Shown: positions 1-6,590 of the stretch, in pieces
Layout: the number at the start of each line of letters is the position of its first letter
How positions within the stretch are numbered: the stretch's first letter is position 1
Source of the DNA: Bacteroidota bacterium
GTDB taxonomy: Bacteria; Bacteroidota; Bacteroidia; B-17B0; B-17BO
Length of the DNA stretch: 12,114 bases
Assembly (NCBI GenBank): GCA_947462425.1
Contig: CANHPI010000047.1
Location: 1-12,114, forward strand
Direction: 5' to 3'
Made by a program: the position numbers and the translations under genes
The notes under the pieces: model-generated
Database searches by the model: none
Told to the model about the DNA's origin: nothing
The model's input: the letters and a program-made list of their open reading frames with translations, nothing else

Positions 1-786
1 AAAAGTGAAGAAAAACCACTCAATCCTCAAACAATAGGAATTATAAACAATTTACGCTTTTCGCACATTTCATTTAAGCACCAAACAGCTAATTATTATG
101 CCGTTTCTGATATATCTTTTGATGCCAAGGTAGGCGAAACAATCGCTTTTGTTGGTCCATCGGGAAGTGGAAAAACAACCTTGGTAAAAATGTTGGTGGG
201 ACTTTATAATACATCCGAAGGTGATATTTTTTATAATGAAAAAAATGCTAAAGACATTGACTTAAATGAATTAAGGCAACAATTAGGTTTTGTTACACAA
301 GATGCTCAGCTGTTTTCTGGAACAATAAAAGACAATTTATTATTTGTAAAACCAACAGCAACTGATGAAGAGATAAATGATGTGCTACAAAAAGCTGCTT
401 GTCAAAATTTATTAAAACGTGCGGAAAATGGATTAAATACTACCATTGGAGAAGGTGGGATTAAAGTGTCCGGTGGAGAAAAACAACGTTTATCTATTGC
501 AAGAGCATTATTAAGAAATCCGCATTTATTAATTTTTGATGAGGCTACATCTGCCCTTGATTCAATCACAGAAGAAGAAATTACACAAACCATTAGAAAC
601 ATTTCTTCAAACCAAGATAGAATTACGGTATTAATTGCACATCGTTTATCTACAATTATGCATGCCGATAAAATATTTGTTTTAGAGCAGGGCAAAATTA
701 TTGAACAAGGAAAGCATCACGATTTACTTAATGAAAAAGGTTTATATTATGCCATGTGGAGACAACAAATTGGTGAGAGGAAATAA
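1..786 (+). CDS. ABC exporter ATP-binding domain (3' part of gene)
   Basis: The reading frame is open from the first base to a TAA at 784-786, giving 261 residues, so the gene begins outside the window. All hallmarks of an ABC nucleotide-binding domain are visible: Walker A GPSGSGKTT at residues 52-60, Q-loop glutamine at about 100, signature VSGGEKQ at 156-162, Walker B LLIFDE at 176-181 followed by SALD, and the switch histidine in AHRLST at 214. The SGGEKQR signature and DEATSALD/AHRLS segments are typical of exporter-type proteins in which a membrane domain is fused ahead of this domain; that part would lie upstream and is not seen. The domain powers transport across the inner membrane by ATP hydrolysis. 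The substrate cannot be told. A TTG at 181 is an internal codon, not a start, because Walker A lies before it. Confidence 0.95.
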   Translation, partial: KSEEKPLNPQTIGIINNLRFSHISFKHQTANYYAVSDISFDAKVGETIAFVGPSGSGKTTLVKMLVGLYNTSEGDIFYNEKNAKDIDLNELRQQLGFVTQDAQLFSGTIKDNLLFVKPTATDEEINDVLQKAACQNLLKRAENGLNTTIGEGGIKVSGGEKQRLSIARALLRNPHLLIFDEATSALDSITEEEITQTIRNISSNQDRITVLIAHRLSTIMHADKIFVLEQGKIIEQGKHHDLLNEKGLYYAMWRQQIGERK

Positions 787-912
787 CTAAATAAAATCAT
801 CCACTTTGTAGGAGTCTTTTAATTGATTTTAAGAAATATTATAGCTATCGATATTTGTTAATTATTTTTGTTAGGAAGAGTATTACAACTATCAAAATTT
901 AAACAATGAGTG

Positions 913-920
913 TATATTTG
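913..920 (+). promoter_or_regulatory. Bacteroidota -7 promoter box for the LKR-like gene
   Basis: TATATTTG matches the Bacteroidota -7 consensus TAnnTTTG exactly. It would start transcription near 926 and give a leader of roughly 70 nt before the ATG at 996. I see no clear -33 TTTG at the usual distance, so this rests on the -7 box and position alone. Confidence 0.5.
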
Positions 921-995
921 CATAAAAAACTAGCTAATTTAGCTACTTACCTATTTTTTTTAAATAAATAATAATACACTCTATAATACATTTAT

Positions 996-2201
996 ATGTC
1001 AAAATTCAAAATTGGAGTTCTTCGCGAAGAAAAATCACCGCCAGACAAACGAGTTCCTTTAACACCTTTAATTTGTAACGAATTGTTGCGAACCTATCCA
1101 AATTTGGAAATAGTTATTCAGCCAAGTAAAATAAGATGTTATAGTGATGATGAATATTTAGCATTTGGATTAACCTTACAGGAAGATTTAAGCGATTGTG
1201 ATGTATTAATGGGTGTAAAAGAAGTGCCCAAAGAAAATTTGATTCTTGGTAAAAAATATTTTTTCTTTTCACATACTATAAAAAAACAGGCTCACAACCT
1301 TAAGTTAATGAAAACTTTGATTGATAAGAAAATTCAAATGATTGATTACGAAACCTTAACCGACAAAAACCATAATCGAATTATTGGTTTTGGTCGCTTT
1401 GCTGGTATTGTAGGAACGTATAATGGTATTTTAGGTTATGGTCGAAAATATGATTTATTTCAAATTAAACCAGCTAATCTTTGCAGAGACAGAGCTGAAA
1501 TGGAAGAAGAATTAAAACGAGTAAAATTACCAAATATTAAAATTGCCTTAACTGGTGGTGGACGTGTTGCTAATGGTTCTATCGAAATATTATCTGCGCT
1601 AAGAATTAGAAAAGTAACTCCAGAAGAATTTTTAATGGCTTCATTCAGAGAGCCTGTTTATTGCCAGTTAAATCCAAGAGATTATGTTGAACGACCAAAT
1701 GATCATAATTTTGATTTAAACGATTTCTTTAGTCATCCTGAACATTTTGTTTCCAAGTTTTCTCCTTTTACAAAAGCAACCGATATTTTTATCTCTGCTC
1801 ATTTTTGGGATCCACGTTCACCTAAAATGTTTACAACAGATGATATGAAAGCTTCTGATTTTAAAATGAGTGTAATTGCTGATATTACTTGTGATATTGA
1901 TGGGTCAGTTCCTACTACATTAAGATCAAGTACAATTGAACATCCATTTTATGGTTATAATCCAAAAACAAATAAAGAAGACGTTCCTTTTAACAAAGAT
2001 ACAATATGTGTTATGGCAGTAGATAATTTACCCTGTGAATTACCAAGAGATGCCAGTGATGATTTTGGAAAAGATTTGATGGAACGTGTTTTACCATTTT
2101 TGTTTAAAGAAGATGTTGATCAAATTATTGAACGTGCCAGTATTTGTAAACAGGGAAAATTAACCAAGAATTTTGAATACCTAAGCGACTACGCTTATTA
2201 A
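996..2201 (+). CDS. Saccharopine dehydrogenase / lysine-ketoglutarate reductase-like oxidoreductase
   Basis: This 401-aa protein belongs to the alanine dehydrogenase/transhydrogenase N-terminal superfamily, in the saccharopine dehydrogenase branch. RVPLTP (19-24) is the usual N-terminal motif. K75 in KEVP and H93 in FFSHTIKKQ fall where yeast Lys1 has its catalytic Lys and His. A glycine-rich GGGRVANG turn (187-194) is the expected nucleotide-binding loop. From memory, several segments match the lysine-ketoglutarate reductase half of animal AASS better than Lys1: FFSHTIK, IDYE, the FGxxAG segment near 132-137, TIEHPF and DNLPxELP. This suggests an enzyme that makes or cleaves saccharopine from lysine and 2-oxoglutarate. 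The AASS-type second dehydrogenase domain is absent and no partner gene is in the window. Automated annotation may call it alanine dehydrogenase. The gene is single, with its own promoter box and terminator. The family is firm; the substrate is inferred. Confidence 0.8.
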   Translation: MSKFKIGVLREEKSPPDKRVPLTPLICNELLRTYPNLEIVIQPSKIRCYSDDEYLAFGLTLQEDLSDCDVLMGVKEVPKENLILGKKYFFFSHTIKKQAHNLKLMKTLIDKKIQMIDYETLTDKNHNRIIGFGRFAGIVGTYNGILGYGRKYDLFQIKPANLCRDRAEMEEELKRVKLPNIKIALTGGGRVANGSIEILSALRIRKVTPEEFLMASFREPVYCQLNPRDYVERPNDHNFDLNDFFSHPEHFVSKFSPFTKATDIFISAHFWDPRSPKMFTTDDMKASDFKMSVIADITCDIDGSVPTTLRSSTIEHPFYGYNPKTNKEDVPFNKDTICVMAVDNLPCELPRDASDDFGKDLMERVLPFLFKEDVDQIIERASICKQGKLTKNFEYLSDYAY

Positions 2202-2205
2202 TAAT

Positions 2206-2238
2206 AAAAAAGGTTAGAAAAAAATTCTAACCTTTTTT
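2206..2238. terminator. Bidirectional rho-independent terminator
   Basis: A perfect hairpin has GGTTAGAA (2212-2219) pairing with TTCTAACC (2225-2232) around a five-A loop. A six-A tract before it (2206-2211) and a six-T tract after it (2233-2238) extend the pairing to 14 bp. Its symmetry lets it end both the plus-strand dehydrogenase gene and the minus-strand division gene, whose stop codon overlaps it at 2237-2239. Confidence 0.92.
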
Positions 2239-2521
2239 ATTTCTGAACAAAAACAAAAACGTCTTCGTTATCGCGTTTCATCAAATACTTTTCTCGGGCA
2301 AAAGTTTCTAAGCTCTTCTTATTATTTTGCAATTCAATAACTTCTTTTTTATTATTTTCTATTTCGGTAATGTAATATTCTTTTTCTGAGTTCAATTTAT
2401 TACACTTTTTAATTAAATCAAATTGAGTAAACACATCATTTTTATCAAAATATAAAAGCCAAAAAAATAGTCCAACAACTACTAAAAAAAATTTATTTTT
2501 TAATATTTTAAGAATTACCAT
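2237..2521 (-). CDS. DivIC/FtsB-like septum formation initiator
   Basis: This 94-aa protein has a short cytoplasmic start, one membrane helix at about residues 10-25, a Glu/Lys/Asn-rich coiled coil at about 33-70 and a conserved-looking end (LETFAREKYLMKRDNEDVF). That is the layout and C-terminal signature of the FtsB/DivIC family, bitopic proteins that join FtsL and FtsQ/DivIB to activate septal wall synthesis. The frame extends four codons upstream to a GTG at 2533. I prefer the ATG because a -7 box at 2548-2555 would place the transcript start only a few bases before that GTG. The gene is divergent from the L,D-transpeptidase gene and ends in the shared terminator. Which family member it is (FtsB or DivIC) cannot be decided from sequence alone. 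Confidence 0.85.
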   Translation of the reverse strand: MVILKILKNKFFLVVVGLFFWLLYFDKNDVFTQFDLIKKCNKLNSEKEYYITEIENNKKEVIELQNNKKSLETFAREKYLMKRDNEDVFVFVQK

Positions 2522-2547
2522 ATAACAAAACACTATTTTTAGTTATT

Positions 2548-2555
2548 CAAATTTA
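2548..2555 (-). promoter_or_regulatory. -7 promoter box for the DivIC-like gene
   Basis: TAAATTTG on the minus strand is an exact TAnnTTTG match, 26 nt before the ATG at 2521. A TTG at 2573-2571 could be the -33 element, but its 15-nt spacing is shorter than usual. Confidence 0.5.
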
Positions 2556-2577
2556 AATCATTAAAAAAAACAATTAT

Positions 2578-3375
2578 ATGTTATTTAAAAATGTTATACA
2601 TACCTGTTTGTTAGTTGTTTTAACTCTATCATTATCAAAGGCTCAGGTAAAAACATTGGCCTTTAAAGCAGGGCAATTAAAAAGCCCAAGGGTAAAAGAT
2701 GCTTATGAAACTAAATGGCCTCAATTAAAATTGGATTTAAAATCAATTTTAGTTAACCCCGATAATTTTGATATTTATTTGAGAGCTTTTAAATATGAGA
2801 AAATAGTTGAAGTTTGGCTAAAAAATCAAGAGGATGTTAAATATAAACTATTTAAAACATATGATATTTGCGCAATTAGTGGCGATTTAGGTCCTAAAAG
2901 AAAAGAAGGTGATGAACAAGTGCCTGAGGGATTTTATAAAATAGATTTATTTAACTCAAAAAGTGATTATTATTTAAGCATGCGAATAAATTATCCAAAT
3001 TCAAGTGATTTAACATTAAAAGAAGGAATTAGTCCTGGAGGTGCAATTATGATGCATGGCAATTGTGTAACTAATGGTTGCATACCGATGACCGATGATA
3101 AAATAAAAGAATTGTATGTTTTATGCCTAGAAGGTCGTAATAGAAATATTCCTATTTACATTGATATTTATCCTATAAAGTTTACTACTGAAAATTTAAA
3201 AATGTTAGAATCTAATTATTCTAAAAGCAAATTATCTTTTTGGAAAACACTGAAAATAGGATATGATTATTTTGAAACAAACCATTGGCTTCCAAGAATT
3301 AACATTGATTCTAAAGGAAATTATGTTTTAGATAAAGTAGAAATGCAAGCTACCGGTAAATCTTCGAAACCTTAA
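2578..3375 (+). CDS. YafK-like murein L,D-transpeptidase (YkuD domain)
   Basis: The 265-aa product starts with a Sec signal peptide (hydrophobic 8-20, likely cleavage after SLSKA at 22), so it is periplasmic or surface exposed. The YkuD-type catalytic region carries MMHGNCVTNGCIPM at 158-171. H160 and C168 fit the catalytic His and nucleophilic Cys of the family, and the NGCIPM ending resembles the SIGCLAM of E. coli YafK. Enzymes of this family act on peptidoglycan stem peptides by L,D-transpeptidation; YafK itself releases a lipoprotein from the wall. Length is close to YafK. The gene is divergent from a division gene. No exact TAnnTTTG box precedes its start. Family assignment is confident; the exact acceptor is not. 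Confidence 0.87.
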   Translation: MLFKNVIHTCLLVVLTLSLSKAQVKTLAFKAGQLKSPRVKDAYETKWPQLKLDLKSILVNPDNFDIYLRAFKYEKIVEVWLKNQEDVKYKLFKTYDICAISGDLGPKRKEGDEQVPEGFYKIDLFNSKSDYYLSMRINYPNSSDLTLKEGISPGGAIMMHGNCVTNGCIPMTDDKIKELYVLCLEGRNRNIPIYIDIYPIKFTTENLKMLESNYSKSKLSFWKTLKIGYDYFETNHWLPRINIDSKGNYVLDKVEMQATGKSSKP

Positions 3376-3480
3376 AAATCAATTTAAATGTATGAGACCG
3401 TTTAATTTTGTATTGCAAAAATTGTTATGATTATATTTTTGGTGGAAAAAATGTAAATAATTCAGAAGCTTGCAAAATAA

Positions 3481-4002
3481 TTACAAAATTAACTGATACA
3501 TTAACTCGTCTTCAAATTGATTAATTGAAATTCTGTTCCATTGTTTTTTTGTTCCAATCATTTCAAAGCCGCATTTTTTAAATAATGAACTACTTTCTTT
3601 ATTATATGAACTAATATTACAATACAATTGGTTCATTATTAATGTGTTTTTGGTGTATTGCTTAACTAATTCTATAGCTTCAAAAGCATATCCATTTTCT
3701 CTGTGTTCTTCAAAAATCAAAACCCCTACCCCAGCCCTTAAATTCATTGGATCAAATTCAAATAAATCAATAGTACCAATTGGTTCATGCGTATTATTTA
3801 AGCATATCAATAATCTTAATTGTTTATTGGTGTATATATCTTGATGAGCTGTTTGTAAATATAATTCTAAAACATCTTTGCTAAACGGTGTAAGAGTATT
3901 ACTTACTTTCCATATAGCAAGATTATTTTCAGAAGTGTAGATTAATTCCAAATCGGATAACTCCAATGCTCTTAGATAAATATGTTCTGATTTAATAAAC
4001 AT
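3481..4002 (-). CDS. GNAT-family N-acetyltransferase
   Basis: This 173-aa protein is a single GNAT domain of the RimJ/RimL/SpeG type. It opens with the usual IYLRALELSDLELIY segment. The acetyl-CoA binding loop is EEHRENGYAFEAI (98-110), equivalent to the Q/RxxGxG/A motif, and a motif-B segment YNKESSSLFKKCGF (133-146) follows near the C-terminus. The family transfers acetyl from acetyl-CoA to amines, including ribosomal protein N-termini and polyamines; the acceptor cannot be read here. Its ATG overlaps the stop codon of the upstream gene by one base (TAATG), so translation is probably coupled and the two are co-transcribed. There is no clear terminator in the 105 bp separating it from the convergent L,D-transpeptidase gene. 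Confidence 0.85.
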   Translation of the reverse strand: MFIKSEHIYLRALELSDLELIYTSENNLAIWKVSNTLTPFSKDVLELYLQTAHQDIYTNKQLRLLICLNNTHEPIGTIDLFEFDPMNLRAGVGVLIFEEHRENGYAFEAIELVKQYTKNTLIMNQLYCNISSYNKESSSLFKKCGFEMIGTKKQWNRISINQFEDELMYQLIL

Positions 4003-4565
4003 TATTCTTTATAATAATTATCTCTTTCTGCTCTAATAATTTCCTGAAGTTGTTCATTTGAATACATTGGTAATGAAAACTTATTGTCTATAAATTTATT
4101 TTCAAAGCCAATTCCTAAAGTTAATGTAATGTAATTATTTTGCTTTAAACGTTCAACTAATTCAAATAATAACTCCTTTTTATTTTCCGAAATAGCATAA
4201 AATTCTTGAAGAAATAATTTTATTGGACTTAAGCAAGACGCTTCATTTACTTTTACCTGAGTAAATTGTTGAATATAATATTGGCAAATTTCCTTTTGAT
4301 AATCATAACTAAACACAGGATGCTTTTTTAATTGAATAAAAAGGGTTTCAATTTTTTTTTGCTGAATGGTTTTTAATAATACATTACCATTAATATTTAA
4401 TTCGTGTCCTTTTATAGTTAATGAATTATAGTTTCCATTAATCAATATACCAATATGAGGAGGTGTTCTGGATGCATGTAAAATGACCAACCAAGTGTTT
4501 TTTAACAATAAATCCTGATTAAAATTATCAGCTATTGTTAATGTATAAGGACTTTTTACCATCAT
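4002..4565 (-). CDS. Conserved-looking protein of unknown function
   Basis: I do not recognise this 187-aa protein. It has no signal peptide or membrane helix and looks cytoplasmic. Its most distinctive segment is ILHASRTPPHIGILINGNY (28-46), followed later by EASCLSPIKLFLQEFY (108-123) and a charged C-terminal tail. A His before a hydrophobic strand (H37) and a later Cys starting a helix (C111) recall the order in permuted NlpC/P60-type papain-fold proteins. This is a guess from pattern only; a third catalytic residue is not evident. Two ATG codons stand at the start (4565 and 4562). A -7 box lies only five bases upstream, so the transcript may be nearly leaderless. Its stop overlaps the start of the GNAT gene, pointing to joint expression. 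Confidence 0.75.
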   Translation of the reverse strand: MMVKSPYTLTIADNFNQDLLLKNTWLVILHASRTPPHIGILINGNYNSLTIKGHELNINGNVLLKTIQQKKIETLFIQLKKHPVFSYDYQKEICQYYIQQFTQVKVNEASCLSPIKLFLQEFYAISENKKELLFELVERLKQNNYITLTLGIGFENKFIDNKFSLPMYSNEQLQEIIRAERDNYYKE

Positions 4566-4570
4566 TATAG

Positions 4571-4578
4571 CAAAGTTA
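4571..4578 (-). promoter_or_regulatory. -7 promoter box very close to start codon
   Basis: TAACTTTG on the minus strand matches TAnnTTTG exactly and is followed by CTATA and then ATGATG. Transcription starting the usual few bases after the box would begin at or next to the start codon. It sits in the 36-bp gap after the Ppx/GppA gene. No -33 TTTG is visible, since the upstream sequence is coding. Confidence 0.4.
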
Positions 4579-4601
4579 GAGAAAGATTTTGATGAAAAAA
4601 A

Positions 4602-5540
4602 TTAAGAAATGCTTAATCCTAATTTTTGACTAATAACTCCTTCTTTGAGAGAGAAAGTTGATACTCGCATTGCAGAAAGATTAACCTCTTCTAAAATAAA
4701 ATCAATTAATAAAATGGAAATTACAATCATATCAACACGCATATCAATTAATCCTTTAATACCATAGCGTTCTTTTAATGTTGATTTTTTTAATTTTTTA
4801 CTGATAAATAAATAATGATTTAAATTAACACTATATTCTGTTTTAATATCGTTTAATTCCTCTTCAGTATTAAACTCTCCTGCTATCACATCAACAACAG
4901 AATCAAATGCCCCTGATGAACCAATCAACTCATTTGGCTTAAAAGATTTAATAGCTTCTAAAAGTGGAGCTAATTCCTGTTTTAAATAATCGTTAAATGT
5001 TTTTATTTCCTTATTAGTTATTGGATCAGTTAATTTAAATTTTTCAAGTAAACGTGCTGCACCTAGCAAAAAACTTTGTTTCCAAAAAATGGTATTATGA
5101 TTTGCCAAAACAAATTCAGTACTTCCGCCTCCTATATCCATTATTAAAGAAACTGAATCTGTCATATTTACAGCCATTCTATTACCATGATATATTAAAT
5201 CCGCTTCTTCATCTCCATCAATAACGGTAATAGATATTCCAGCATTTTTTTTTGCTTGATCTACAAATTCATTACCGTTAGATGCGGAACGAATGGCAGA
5301 AGTTGCAAAGGCATAAGTATGCTTAACATTATAGTCTAATAAATACTGCTGATATTGTTTTAATGCATTAATACCTCTTTGAAAAGGAACTTCAGCAATG
5401 TATCCTGCGTTTATGGCACCTTCTCCTAATTTAACTGCTACTTTAGTATTAAATATTTTTTTAAAGGTGCAATCTGGCAAACGCTCACCTATCAGCAAAT
5501 TAAATGTATTTGTTCCTAAATCTATTATTGCAAAAATCAT
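4602..5540 (-). CDS. Ppx/GppA-family phosphatase (short form)
   Basis: This 312-aa protein is an exopolyphosphatase/guanosine pentaphosphatase of the actin-like ATPase fold. Visible motifs are DLGTNT (7-12, first phosphate loop), ATSAIRSASN (79-88), GDEEADLI (109-116, whose first Glu is the expected catalytic base) and DIGGGSTEF (135-143, second phosphate loop). Enzymes of the family release phosphate from polyphosphate or convert pppGpp to ppGpp. It has only the two-lobed catalytic core and lacks the C-terminal HD-like region of E. coli Ppx and GppA (about 500 aa), as do many bacterial short forms; Ppx and GppA activity cannot be separated from sequence. It starts 48 nt after the PorP/SprF gene with no promoter box between them, so co-transcription is likely. 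Confidence 0.9.
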   Translation of the reverse strand: MIFAIIDLGTNTFNLLIGERLPDCTFKKIFNTKVAVKLGEGAINAGYIAEVPFQRGINALKQYQQYLLDYNVKHTYAFATSAIRSASNGNEFVDQAKKNAGISITVIDGDEEADLIYHGNRMAVNMTDSVSLIMDIGGGSTEFVLANHNTIFWKQSFLLGAARLLEKFKLTDPITNKEIKTFNDYLKQELAPLLEAIKSFKPNELIGSSGAFDSVVDVIAGEFNTEEELNDIKTEYSVNLNHYLFISKKLKKSTLKERYGIKGLIDMRVDMIVISILLIDFILEEVNLSAMRVSTFSLKEGVISQKLGLSIS

Positions 5541-5588
5541 TTATCTATAAGGTTTAATTAAAGCTTGCTTAAAATTTATTTAATAAAA

Positions 5589-6551
5589 CTAATTTATAAG
5601 ATATTGATATTTTTGACGAACAAAACGTTTATTTAAGCCTCTTTTCTTAATATCCGTTCCCATGTTTGATGAAAAAATCAATGATATTTCATGAGAGCCA
5701 CTTTGATATTTTCTTAAGGGAGAGGTAACCAAATCGTAAGAATATAGAATTTGAAATTTTTCTTTTATGGTATAACCTAAATGTAGGGCAATGGCATCAT
5801 TTAATCGAAAACTAAAACCAGCAATTAATTGCTTTTTCATATGCAATCTTAAAGTATAATCAAATGAAAAGGGTAAGTTTGGAACGTAAAGTGCTAATAT
5901 CGAATTTTCAAATGTAAAATCAGGATCATCAGCCCAATTAAAGCCTGCGGAAATATTATAATGAGGAACGCTTGTATATTTTCCTTTTTTTAATGAGTCA
6001 TTTTGGTAAAATTCAAGTTCACTGCTTGCAACATTGTTTGCGCCTATTCCCAAATGAAACCTATCATTATAATATAATAAGCCAAAACTGCCATCAAAGT
6101 TTCCGGTTTTATCCTCAATATATTGGTTTATGGCTTTGTCTTGTTGATTTCTTAGGGTGATATCATTTCCGTTAAATGTTTTACTTAAATAATTTCCCTG
6201 AATTCCAAAAGATAATTCTGAGTCTGCAAATTTCAGATGATATGCTGCAGTTACAGTTGAATTAAAATTTTTAAATGGTCCAATATCGTCTTTAAATATA
6301 AAGCCGCCCAATCCTAATCTTCCTTTCCATAAACGAGAATTTAAGGACAAAGCATAGGTTTTTGGAGCACCCTCAAAACTAGTCCACTGATTACGATAAT
6401 TAATTCTAATATCAATTAATCGCTTTGTACCACAAAAAGCCGGATTATTTAAGGTTTGATTATTTCTGTATTGCGACCACCATGGATACTGTTGCGCCCA
6501 AACGTAACTAGAAACAAAACTTAAAATTATTATGAGATAATTTCTAATCAA
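5589..6551 (-). CDS. PorP/SprF-family outer-membrane protein
   Basis: The 320-aa product has a signal peptide (hydrophobic 5-15, probable cleavage after VWA at 19). Its mature part fits the Bacteroidota PorP/SprF family: it opens with QQYPWWSQYRNN, then has NNPAFCGTKR, RINYRNQWTSFEGAPKTY and alternating aromatic beta strands to the C-terminus. Members are outer-membrane beta-barrels linked to type IX secretion and gliding, where they work beside PorK/L/M/N; none of those genes is here, so this may be one of several paralogues. The start is odd: the only common start codon ahead of the signal peptide is a TTG at 6551, since an in-frame stop lies shortly upstream and no ATG or GTG intervenes. 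The 39-nt gap to the SPOR-domain gene suggests one operon. Confidence 0.88.
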   Translation of the reverse strand: MIRNYLIIILSFVSSYVWAQQYPWWSQYRNNQTLNNPAFCGTKRLIDIRINYRNQWTSFEGAPKTYALSLNSRLWKGRLGLGGFIFKDDIGPFKNFNSTVTAAYHLKFADSELSFGIQGNYLSKTFNGNDITLRNQQDKAINQYIEDKTGNFDGSFGLLYYNDRFHLGIGANNVASSELEFYQNDSLKKGKYTSVPHYNISAGFNWADDPDFTFENSILALYVPNLPFSFDYTLRLHMKKQLIAGFSFRLNDAIALHLGYTIKEKFQILYSYDLVTSPLRKYQSGSHEISLIFSSNMGTDIKKRGLNKRFVRQKYQYLIN

Positions 6552-6590
6552 AAAAAAAGAATTAGTAAAGATTAATTAGAAAATATTGAA

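Noticed and set aside
402..695. 97-aa open frame on the minus strand inside the ABC gene
   Set aside because: It is antisense to a gene whose Walker A, signature and Walker B motifs are all intact, and its protein resembles nothing I know.
793..830. Inverted repeat AAAATCA...TGATTTT after the ABC gene, considered as its terminator
   Set aside because: Only 7 AT-rich pairs around a 24-nt loop with no T-tract; not a credible intrinsic terminator.
2522..2533. GTG at 2533 as start of the DivIC-like gene
   Set aside because: The promoter box at 2548-2555 would put the transcript start only a few bases before it, and the ATG at 2521 gives a normal family N-terminus.
3406..3420. TTTTG-TATTG-CAAAA hairpin between the L,D-transpeptidase and GNAT genes
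   Set aside because: Five weak pairs with no adjoining T-run; no better terminator is visible in this 105-bp convergent gap.
3644..3844. 66-aa plus-strand frame within the GNAT gene
   Set aside because: Antisense shadow of a well-supported acetyltransferase. The similar short frames at 5972-6160 and 8876-9058 are rejected for the same reason.
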